Assembly (NCBI RefSeq): GCF_036711975.1
Contig: NC_091970.1
Location: 10,733,501-10,797,500, forward strand
From: Onthophagus taurus
Lineage: Eukaryota > Arthropoda > Insecta > Coleoptera > Scarabaeidae
Direction: 5' to 3'
DNA length: 64,000 nt
This document shows positions 9,257 to 21,200 of the stretch, piece after piece. A model generated the notes under the pieces. The model saw only the letters and a list, made by a program, of their open reading frames with translations. It had not been told where the DNA came from and did not search any database. The position numbers were made by a program, and so were the translations under genes. Every line of letters begins with the position of its first letter. Position 1 is the first letter of the stretch.

Positions 9257-12200
9257 TTTTCCTTTTCGTTTTAAACTTAATTTTGGCGGCGTTAATTTCC
9301 GGTTCGCCCGACAATCAAAAATGTTTAAAAACCGTTTCAAACACAAAACTTTTGTGCTTTTATAGTGAAATAACGACTTTAAAGGGGTGCAAGTGTACGC
9401 ACGTGATCGTTCCATCGACTCTCCAATCCAAAATCATCAACAAATTAAAAGAATCAAACCATGAAGTTAAAATTTTCGTCACAATCACCGAACTAAATCA
9501 AGTAAATACATTCATTTAAATTTAACAAGAATTATTTTGGTGTTTTTTAGCCGACGATTTCTTTGATTAAATCGTCAAACCCACACGGGTTAAATTTTAA
9601 TTTAAACTCATTCGAGAAAATAACCTCCCCTAACGACATTTTAGACGTGATTACAACGCTTCGAGCCAAACTTAACGAAAAATTAGAAATAATCGTGACT
9701 GTGCCGTCGAAAATCGACGTTTTAGCGAGATTTTACGACTTTAAGCGATTAAAAAAGCTTGGGATTGAAGCTTTTGTGCTACAAAGTGATTTTTTGACTG
9801 ACTCGAAAGCTGTTACTTTCCATCCTAGTCGGTTATCAGGACTTTTTGATGTCCAAAACACTGTGAGTTTTAATTTAATTTAATTTAACTTAGATGTGTT
9901 AATTAAAAAATTTTTTTTGTAGGATTCTTTAGTTGATTTAGTAACTAATTTAGGTTTATCGGAATCGAAGCTAATTATATCAATTCCAGTGCAAGGGTAT
10001 CATTTTAAATTGAAGAATGAAACCGAAACGAGTCGGGGAAGCCCAGCGATTGAGGTTAAATCAATTAATAGGGATGAAATGTGCAAGAAAATTGGGGAAT
10101 TTAGCGATTGGAAGGAAGGAAGGGATCAAGATTTAACCGGAGTTTATATTTATCGGTAAATTTTTTTATTAACCTTAATTAACCCAAAACACTGAAGTCT
10201 ACAAGACCTTGATTATTAAAAATTAAAATATACAACGTATTAAACTTTTTTGCTTATTACATTTCCAAATTGGCTTGGAGCAATTGATGCAACAATAATT
10301 CGTTTTTCTCATTTTTGATGATGGGCAAATACTGCAAGTTTTTCTTTTTACAAGCTTGTCATCGTGAACATCCCAAAGAACAACATGCAACTTTTGTTAA
10401 AACATTTTTACGTTAATAACCTTCTTTTGAGATGTTTAAGCACCCCTTGAAAATAAAATCACAATTTAATCCGTAAAGAATACGTTACAGAGCGCCCTCT
10501 ACCGGGTATAGTAAAACGGACTCCATAATCGTCTTTCTCATGCCAGAAAACCTCCGTATACCAAATTTGAATAGAATCGGTTGAAATACACGTGTAATAT
10601 TAAATAAAAATCAATTGAAAAAATTAACTTAAACACCCTGTATATGAAGTTTTTGTTAATTTAAAAAAATCTATCGACTATTAAAGTCCTGCTACAAAAA
10701 CCTGAAACACCTTGTATATACAGAATGTCCTGAAATTGCGTCTATATATTTAAAGACGTGATTCTACATCACTACTTTTTTAGAGTTATCTCAAATTATT
10801 ATTATTTATTATTTTTACGTGACAAATATGATAATCAAAAGAAAAAAATGCATCAATCAATTCTGCGGAAAAAGATACATAAAAAAGGTACTACTTAGAG
10901 AATTGCATTAAAAAATGCATTAAACGATTTGCCGCATAAGTAAATGTACAAAATTTTCTCATCCAAATGTTGCCGAACTTGAATGCACAACTTTCTGGTG
11001 CTAGCCAAAGGATTTTCGTCTACTACATCCAATATCCTTTCTTCACCATCTGCGGCTCTGGTAGAGCGTGATCTTCTACAATTCACCCGATTAGGTTTAA
11101 AAGATCCTGTCTCAAACAGTCTTCTATGAACAGAGGCGGCGCTACTGGGGGGCGCCGGCGCCTTTTTAATGTTTTCTCCAACAATATCTTATCTTTCTTT
11201 TGCAGTATTTAGACCTGTTAGTAGTATCTAGTCTTCACAAAGCAGTATTTAGTCTCCACAAAGCAATTTTAGTCTTTAGAAGGCAGAATTTAGTGTTCCA
11301 GACGCTGTATTTAGACCTATCGGCAGTATCTAGTCTTCAGAAAGCAGTATTTAGTCTCCACAAAGCAATTTTAGTCTTTAGAAAGCAGTATTTAGTGTTC
11401 CAGACGTTATATTTAGACCTGTCGGAAGTATTTAGTCTTCAGAAAGCAGTATTTAGTCTTCTAGAAGCAGTATCTAGTCTTCTGCCAAAGTTATGTATGT
11501 TTTCTCCAAAATATTTTATCTTTTTTTTGCAGTATTTAGACCTGTTAGTAGTATTTAGTCTCCACAAAGCAATTTTAGTCTTTAGAAGGCAGAATTTAGT
11601 GTTCCAGACGCTGTATTTAGACCTGTCGGAAGTATCTAGTCTTCAGAAAGCAATATTTAGTCTTCTAGAGCAGTATCTAGTCTTCTGCCAAAGTTATGTA
11701 TGTTTTCTCCAACAATATCTTATCTTTCTTTTGCAGTACTTAGACCTGTCAGCAGTAGCTAGTCTTCAGAAAGCAGTATTTAGTCTCCACAAAGCAATTT
11801 TAGTCCTTAGAAAGCAGTATGTAGTGTTCCAGACGCTATATTTAGACCTGTCGGAAGTATCTAGTCTTCAGGAAGCAGTATTTAGTCTTCTAGAAGTAGT
11901 TCTAGTCTTCTGTTAAAGTTATGTATGTCCAAAATATTTTATCTTTCTTTTGCAGTATTTAGACCTGTCAGCAGTAGCTAGTCTTCAGAAAGCAGTATTT
12001 AGTCTCCACAAAGCAATTTTAGTCTTTAGAAGGCAGAACTTAGTGTTCCAGACACTGTATTTAAACCTATCGGAAGTATCTAGTCTTCAGAAAGCAGTAT
12101 TTAGTCTTCTAGAAGCAATATTTAGTCTTCTGCCAACGTTATGTATGTTTTCTCCAACAATATCTTATCTTTCTTTTGCAGTACTTAGACCTGTCATCAG

Positions 12201-15200
12201 TATCTAGTCTTCAGAAAGCAGTATTTAGTCTCCACAAAGCAATTTTAGTCTTTAGAAGGCAGAATTTAGTGTTCCAGACGCTATATTTAGACCTGTCTTC
12301 AGTATCTAGTCTTCAGAAAGCAGTATTTAGTCTTCTAGAAGCAGTATCTAGTCTTCTGCCAACGTTATGTATGTTTTCTCCAACAATATCTTATCTTTCT
12401 TTTGCAGTATTTAGACCTGTCAGCAGTAGCTAGTCTTCAGAAAGCAGTATTTAGTCTCCACAAAGCAATTTTAGTCTTTAGAAGGCAGAATTTAGTGTTC
12501 CAGACGCTGTATTTAGACCTGTCGGAAGTATCTAGTCTTCAGAAAGTAGTATTTAGTCTTCTAGAAGTAGTATCTAGTCTTCTGCCAAAGTTATGTATGT
12601 TTTCTCAAAAATATTTTATCTTTCTTTTGCAGTATTTAGACCTCTCAACAGTAGCTAGTCTTCAGAAAGCAGTATTTAGTCTCCACAAAGCAATTTTAGT
12701 CTTTAGAAGGCAGAGTTTAGTGTTCCAGACGCTGTATTTAGACCTGTCGGCAGTATCTAGTCTTCAGAAAGCAGTATTTAGTCTTCTAGAAACAGTATCT
12801 AGTCTTCTGCCAACGTTATGTATGTTTTCTCCAACAATATTTTATCTTTCTTTTGCAGTATTTAGACCTGTCAGCAGTAGCTAGTCTTCAGAAAGCAGTA
12901 TTTAGTCTCCACAAAGCAATTTTAGTCTTTAGAAAGCAGTATTTAGTGTTCCAGACGCTGTACTTAGACCTGTCGGAAGTATCTAGTCTTCAGAAAGCAG
13001 TATTTAGTCTTCTGCCAACGTTATGTATGTTTTCTCCAACAATATCTTATCTTTCTTTTGCAGTACTTAGACCTGTCAGCAGTATCTAGTTTTCAGAAAG
13101 CAGTATTTAATCTTCTAGAAGCAGTATCTAGTCTTCTGTCAAAGTTATGTATGTTTTCTCCAACAATATCTTATCTTTCTTTTGCAGTACTTAGACCTGT
13201 CAGCAGTATCTAGTTTTCAGAAAGCAGTATTTAATCTTCTAGAAGCAGTATCTAGTCTTCTGTCAAAGTTATGTATGTTTTCTCCAACAATATCTTATCT
13301 TTCTTTTGCAGTACTTAGACCTGTCAACAGTATCTAGTCTTCAGAAAGCAGTATTTAGTCTCCATAAAGCAATTTTAGTCTTTAGAAGGCAGAATTTAAT
13401 GTTCCAGACGCTGTATTTAGACCTATCGGCAGTATCTAGTCTTCAGAACGCAGTATTTAATCTTCTAGAAGTAGTATCTAGTCTTCTGCCAAAGTTATGT
13501 ATGTTTTCTCCAAAATATTTTATCTTTCTTTTGCAGTATTTAGACCTGTCAGCAGTAGCTAGTCTTCAGAAAGCAGTATTTAGTCTCCACAAAGCAATTT
13601 TAGTCTTTAGAAGGCAGTATTTAGTGTTCCAGACGCTATATTTAAACCTGTCGGCAGTATCTAGTCTTCAGAAAGCAGTATTTAGTCTTCTAGAAGCAAT
13701 ATTTAGTCTTCTGCCAACGTTATGTATGTTTTCTCCAACAATATCTTATCTTTCTTTTGCAGTACTTAGACCTGTCAGCAGTATCTAGTCTTCAGAAAGC
13801 AGTATTTAGTCTCCACAAAGCAATTTTAGTCTTTAGAAGACAGTATTTAGTGTTCCAGATGCTGTATTTAGACCTGTCGGAAGTATCTAGTCTTCAGAAA
13901 GCAATATTTAGTCTTCTAGAAGCAGTATCTAGTCTTCAGAAAGCAGTATTTAGTCTCCATAAAGCAATTTTAGTCTTTAGAAGGCAGTATTTGGTGTTCC
14001 AGACGCTGTATTTAGATCTGTCGGCAGTATCTAGTCTTCAGAAAGCAGTATTTAGTTTTTTAGAAGCAGTATCTAGTCTTCTGCCAACGTTATGTATGTT
14101 TTGTTCTTGATACTGACAGCTACTTCTTTCTGGGGGGATAGACCATCATCTCTTTGGGAGCCTCTTATTATCTATCCGGATCTTCTACCACCCGGTACCT
14201 CATTTCTGCAGCTGTTACTTTGCTTTTGTGCTTATCCTGCATTGGCAAAATTTCCGTATTGGTGATTTCCTGTCCTGTGCAATAACAAGACAAGTCCATT
14301 GGTTTCTTGTTCATATAATCAATTTTTTGTTTTCTCTGAAGAGTAATTTCAGACTTCATGTGGACTTTGAACAATGTAATTCCTGTTTTTAACCTTCTGA
14401 CCAAAGTATTCCCGACTATTCCCTTAAGTTTGGTTTTTCACCAGTATAATTCTTAAATTTTTGCTGAAGTATGGATTATGATTATTCCAGTATTTTTTAA
14501 GTTTTTTTACAAATCGTTTAATGCAATTTTTCTTGGAAACGACTGGTTTTAGAAAATTTTTTAAGTCGTACCTTTTTTACGTATTTTTTTCCACAGAATT
14601 GATTGATGCATTTGAAATGGCGGAAAAAATAAAGATAAAAGAAATATAGTATCTTAAATGCGCGCCCTACCTGATTATCATATTTGTCACGTAAAAATAT
14701 CCCTATACATCAAATTTCGGCATTCTAAACCTTGCCGTTTTTGAGATAACGCTAAAAAAGTACTTTTGGAATGCCATCTTTAAGTCTTTCCCTTAGGAAG
14801 CATTTTCGGACCGGACATTATATAAACTTTTCTTCATGATTTTTGATGTAGAATCACGTCTTTAAATATATAGACGCAATTTCCGGACACCTGTATATAC
14901 ATTTTCCCATTTATGATATAAACTTGAACATGGATTCATACAATCAATAATAATATTGTTTATTCAATAAAAAAAATACAAAATATTAAAAAGAAAATAA
15001 AGAGGGAATATACATTTTATGGAAAGATAACAAGGTAAAGAAAAATATAGTAATAATTCCTGAATAAACATAGAATAGAAGTTAAAAGAAGAAGCAATAA
15101 ACTTAAATTGTTACCGCTTGTATGTGGTTTTTCAATCAACTCATTGGTGCAGTCTAGGTTGGTGTAATTTGTCCTATTCTTTGTGCTCATTGAATTAGAT

Positions 15201-18200
15201 TAGATGCTGATCATTTTAGAAAAAAAAAACGTCGTCCCTCGTGGAATGTCCAGTTTTTTATTTGTTTCTTCACTATGGCGTCACTCAAGTTGAAATGCAA
15301 CAATCCTTTTATTTCTGGGGGCATCGGATAATATAGTTTTGGTGCTATGTAATTTAGGCTACGCTGTCCTATTCTTTTATTACATTTTGGAATGGTCTAC
15401 TTGAATCATTAACTGACTATGTCTGCGTACGTACATCAACACTTTCTGACTATACAGGGTCATCCACGACGACCGTCCATTAGAACTTTACAGGATTCTG
15501 GTCAAAATACAAATTTGAAAATTCAGATTTAAGTATTATCAATTGCGTTCTCTTCGACTAAAATATTTTCAAATATCTAACACTTTCGGTTATACCGGAA
15601 GTCGCCACCTACTTTATTTTTTTAAATGGAACACCTGTATATTTTTACATATTTGGATTTGTCTGTTTTCAAGATTTATGAATGACTTTACTTTTTGCAA
15701 TTTGATTCGGCCGTTCTCGAGTTATTCAAATTTTTCTAGAAAAATCTGCTCCAGCAGATATTTGTTAAAAAAATCAGAGAACACTCGATTTTTGGGGTAT
15801 CAATTTAGGATTCAGAACATGCTTAAGCAACATGATGGAGTATGTTTTGGTGCCGAGTATGGCTGTCTAGAACGTTTGGCCACTTTACTATGGCACGTTA
15901 CCTTTTCGAAACTTGGAAGTACCATAACTTCATTTCTTTAAATGGCACCCTCCATATTTTATTACTTAGTCGTCTTCGGTGTCTCATTTTACATCTTTTA
16001 TATGCGATATGTCCTATACCTAACATTTATAGTTTGGGAAATAATTAGGGTTTATTGAAAAATGCACACAAATATCGATCCTCACAAGGGAGTAGTAAAC
16101 AACTTTCAGGTGTCTTTTATCTAGAAACTGTGCCAGGTATCTCAATCTGCTTGTTAGTCCTCTAAGTTTCAACATAACATTGTAACACTGTTACAATGTT
16201 ATCAGTCTGTAAATCCCAACGTAGATGTGTTGATCAATAATTATGCCTAAATATTTTACCGATGATGGTTGTGAAGTAAAACTTTCCAGATCAATAACAA
16301 GATTTCCCAATTCTGGCAGATGATTGCTATATGAAGCGAAGGACAGATATTTCAATTGAAACCATTTTTTGACTATTGTGAAATCCTTTTCAACTTCCAT
16401 CTTTAGTTGTTCCTTGGATTGGGATCTATAAAACCCCTCAGATTAAGGATTCATTAAACCATTTGTGTAAATGCTGAACAAGAAAGGCCCCAAAACTGTG
16501 CCTTGTGGGACACCATATGTAGTTGTTTTTGTTTCGCTAATCACACCATTTGTAGTAATCATTTGTTCGCGATCTGTTAGATAGTTTTTAAGTATGTCGT
16601 ATACGTGACCTCTGATCCCGTAGGGGTACAGCTTTTTTAGCAATATTTTGTGAAAAACCGTGTCAAAAGTTTTTTCATCCATAGTTTCCTGATTAAGGCA
16701 CAGATTGCGTCCTCCGACAATTTTCCTTCTTTAAAGCCAAATTGGTTAGGTGAAATGACATTATTTTTATCAAAAAACAAGACTATGCTTTAGAATTTTT
16801 TCAAACAACAGAACGTTGAAATTAATGTTATTGGTCGATATTGGTTTTATTACTCCGATCTTTAATGCCTTTGGAAAGTAACCAGCAGCAAAACACCTAT
16901 TTATAATTGCAGATAGTGGATATCTGTGACTCTGATTAAAGTTTCTGCACTTATTTCATCGAAACCAGGGGTTTCTTTAGTTTTAGACTTTTAATTGATT
17001 TCAGCAACCTCCAACTAGTTTGATTCAGAGAGGTATATTGAACTTTGTGCATATGTAATGTTATCCTGAAAATATTCTATTATGTACTCTATTCCCAATT
17101 CACTGAAATAGTTATTGAATTCATCGGCCATCTTCTTATCTCCAATCACTACCCCAGCCTGTACATTAATCTGTGTTATTTTGGTTTCAGTTTTCTTTTT
17201 GTTACAAATATCATTAACACAACTCCACAGGGCCTTTGTTGACCTCTTGCTTCTATTTATTGCGGTTTTTATGCTATTTTTCAATACGTCTATAAATTTC
17301 TCGGTAATAGTGTTCAAGTCACTTATTTCGCTTATAAAATTCCAATTTTCCAACCTTAATTTCTCTCGCACCTCTATGTACTTAATGAATGATTTACACA
17401 GTCTTTTCCATAATGTTTTCCGAACGACTTGCATATCGTTTGCCAACTTATTTTGACAAAATAGTAGTCTAATCAAGAATTACTTACTCTTCTTGTGGTC
17501 TCATTAATATATGATACAAAGTCGAAAGTATAAATTATAGTTTTGTATTCCTCTACATCAGGGTCATTTTTTTCTAAAAGGTCTGTATTAATGTCTCCCG
17601 TAATGATATGTGTGTATTTTTTACACTTCGAAAGATATTCCAACATTTCGTTGACAAATTTCTTTACAGATCCGCTAGGATGCCATATTGCAGTTAATAC
17701 TATGTCTTTAGTAAGGTTAGTAATGTGATTCTGAACGACTGAACAACTATAGGTAAAAGCATTGCTTATGTAGACAACCACTCCGTCATGAGCGCTCAAG
17801 TTTCTGTAATTATAGACGATGTTGTATCATCCTTCAATTGAATAGGTACAGACATCAAATTTAGCGACTTCGGAAACCTTTGAAGACTTTTTAGCCTTTG
17901 GAGACATGAAATATTTTAAGACTCAAGTGGTTTGAAATTTCATTGAGGTTGCCGAATTCCAAGGTTTGATCGAGAATTTCAGACCTAACAGTATCAACAT
18001 CATAATCCCTAATAAAGTCATCCCCTTAAAGGCAGTTTTATAAAGCTGCCTCTTTTTGTATATATAAATGAAGTGGTGTGAGACCGAGCAGCGCTTCCTT
18101 CCAGTTCCTTCTGAGGAGCCTGGGGCAGATCTGGTTAGCCATAATGCCCTTTTTCCTCACCTTGTCTATGTGGGAGTTCCAGTTTAATTTACTGTCTATT

Positions 18201-21200
18201 ATTGGTATTACCCCTAGGTATTTAACTTTTCTTTTGAGGTTAATAGTTTTGCTTTCAATGGAGGATGCTCTCCATTATAGCTTCCTTCTCTGAATGAAAA
18301 AGATATTTCATATTCCGATTTTGTTTGGATTGATGCTGAGCCCATTGCTTCTGCATCAGATACTGGTGAGTACTAGGGCTTTCTGTATTAATTGAGTTAT
18401 GATTGTGTCATATTATGTCGTATTATACTAGGGTGTAAAATACAGCTAATACAAGCTAACATTTTGTTTTGCGCTTAGCGCTATAATTAGCGCATTTGAT
18501 GCCGAGAATATCAATTCCTGACTTGGTATGGTTGTAATATTCAATTATTTTTGGCTTTATTTCTATTTCTCTTTTTACTGTTTAAACCTGTTCTCTTTCA
18601 CCTTGCCAACATCTTAAAACTAAAAGTTCCTACACTACACTCTTCCCTTCTTAACTAACGAACATACATTTTTATACATACACTACGTCACAATCGTTTG
18701 TAGTCTCTTTGATATCAGGAATTGGGGTTTCACTCACAGTTGCGTCTTGAATTTTGGTTTTGAATCGGATGCATCGGATTCACGCATGCACCCTCCATTT
18801 ATATAATGAAAAACTGAAACTTCCACTGGAGTTCTTTCCTTATAAAGATTTTTGATATCATATTCAAAAATTTTTTTTTAAGTTTTTCTACATGAACTAA
18901 ACTTCTTATTCCGTTTGTTAAAACAAAATATGTCAATTCACTGTGTTTATGCAATATTTTTCCTTACAACCATTTCTCTTCCTCTCCTCTCTTACTTTTT
19001 ACATAAACTAACTCCTCAGGTTCATATTTTATTCTTGTTTTACCAATTTTTCTTTTAATATTGCTAGTCTTGTTCTTGGTCTTCCTGTTGTTGTTTGTGG
19101 AGTGTTTCGATAAGCAAACAATATGTTGTCTTACTGATGTTTTTATATGTTTGATTCCCTTTTGTTGACAAAAGTCTTCAAACTTCATTGAAATCAATTG
19201 CAAGTCCATTATCGGATACTAACTACTCAGAAAGATCATATCTAGGAAATACTAAACGGAGATACTCTAATAGTAGCCTCTTCATCAAGTTTATTTCGAC
19301 CCATTTTGAAAAGAATCGATCAAAATTAAAAAGTCATTTCCCTTTTTTGGCGTAAAATCAATGTGAACTCTTTGAAATATCCTAGTCGTCTTTTGCCAAT
19401 TTATTTCTAACGTAGGACTTGCATTTTGGGCCTTTTGACAAATGTCATAACTTCTTATTAATGTTTCTAGATCAAAATCTATTTTTGGCGATCGGACGAA
19501 CTTTTTCTGGAATAATGACTCTTCTACCCCAAAACAAACAATTCTTGTCTAAGGAAATTTCAGATTGTCGAAGTAAATATGGTTTTATTTGATCATTATC
19601 TGCATAATTTTTCCAGCCATTTAGTACATTGTCATAAACTTTTCATATTTCTCTAAATTAATCCCACTCTTCTCCAAATCAAGCCCACCTTTGTATTAGA
19701 GCAGCAGCAAAACTTGGTAAGGATTTATTTGAAGCCTCCTTTTCCAGTTAAGAATAATTCTTTTCAACATTATTAAGCGTTCTAGATCCAAAATATATTG
19801 GTTTTTCGAAATCATCCATTTGTGCCAACACTGCACCAATTCAATACCTTGTTAAAGCGTCACATGTCAAAATTAATGGTTTATCCATGTCATAAATTGT
19901 AAGAACCCCAAAATTTTGTAACATCTTTTTACTCTCGTTGAAGCATTCATCACAACGTGTATATCATGAGGTGTAAGAGCTTTCATGATAACTGCTATTC
20001 CTTCAACTAACGAACTTTAAATCCAGCTTTATGTAGTTGTTTAACACATTTTCTACGTTTCTTTTCCCGCAAATTAAAATATCATCAATATAACACACCG
20101 CGTTATCTGCATCTTTCAATACTTTATCCATGATTGCTTGAAATATTGATTGGACCATTGATGAGTGCTAACAGTTAATAATTCTTGTGCTCTTGGAAAA
20201 AGTTCTAATTGTTGGTATGTATTTGATAAAACAAGATACATTTTGCCATCTTTTAATTTATTAAAAATCTCGCCTGTAATGATATTATGTCATCTGGTTT
20301 CAGTGTTTCTTCTTGGTTCAGTTGATGTTGACTGAAAACCATTTTTGCCACAATATGTGACTTCGTCGGATTCAGTTTCTCCTTCCACAACATTTGCTTC
20401 GAGATTCACCCTAATAGTAGGGGAAGGTAGGGCAAGACGGGGTACTTAAGCACTTAAACATTTTTTGTAGTCGTAAGAAATGCTCAATAGAAATACGAGG
20501 TAATACAATTAAAACTTCAGTATTTCTGAAGTTAATTTCAAAAATTAGGACCAAAAAATATTAGTACTTATAATAGAAAAAAAGTTTTTTTCAGGGTTTT
20601 CCAAGTACCCCATCTTACCCTATAGTGAGGGCAAGATGGGCTACGCAGGAAGGGCAAGATGGGGTGGCTCAATAATAGGAAATGCATAGGTTTTTTAAAT
20701 TACTTTTACAGATTTATAAAAGATTTATCTTAATAACGTATAAAAAGACATTATGTACACATTTTCAAACGTAAAATAAGTTTGAAATAAGTTTTTTTAT
20801 TTCAATAACTAAAAAAAATCTTGACATTGTTTGAAAAAAATGTTCAAAAGGATAATTATTTTAGTCGCAAGTAACATTTAGTTTGTGTTATATGAAAAGT
20901 TACGGATTTATTATTTAGTTCTCATCGTCCTTTTGTAAGCAAAATTCACAGATATGGTGTACCTCGGCATCCTCGTCCTCCTCTCCTGCACAAGAACAGT
21001 GAGCCCACTTCTTGCAAGAGACGCATGACATCCATCCTTCTGTAGACTGAGAATAGAAATGGCCACAATACAGACACGCAGTGTCATCCTCTTCTGACGT
21101 GCTTCCTTCTTCGTTTTTTTCTTTTTTTAACTTTTTTGGCAGGTTAGTCATTGTTTTTTTATGTTTCCCACTTTTTCCTTTACGAATAAACAGAGATTTT

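Larger units (their letters stand above)
10721..14893 (-). mobile_element. Large mariner-like element with long inverted repeats and internal tandem array
   Basis: The left end reads CAGAATGTCCTGAAATTGCG and the right end is the complement of CAGGTGTCCGGAAATTGCG. The next ~35 bp match almost perfectly (TCTATATATTTAAAGACGTG…). Further inside, ATTTTTACGTGACAAATATG and ATGCATCAATCAATTCTG also occur inverted on the two sides, so the arms extend over some 200-350 bp with gaps. TATATA flanks both ends, consistent with a TA target. The minus strand near 10950-11105 encodes a mariner-type helix-turn-helix piece (RSTRAADGEERILDVV, ENPLASTRKL). The rest of the transposase is gone; the centre is a tandem array plus a LINE scrap. 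Confidence 0.7.

Noticed and set aside
11200..14110. Long open frames with leucine/valine-rich repeats (SLQKAVFSLHKAILVF)
   Set aside because: They follow from the 22-bp DNA repeat lacking stops in one frame. The frame breaks between units, and no family or signal is recognisable.
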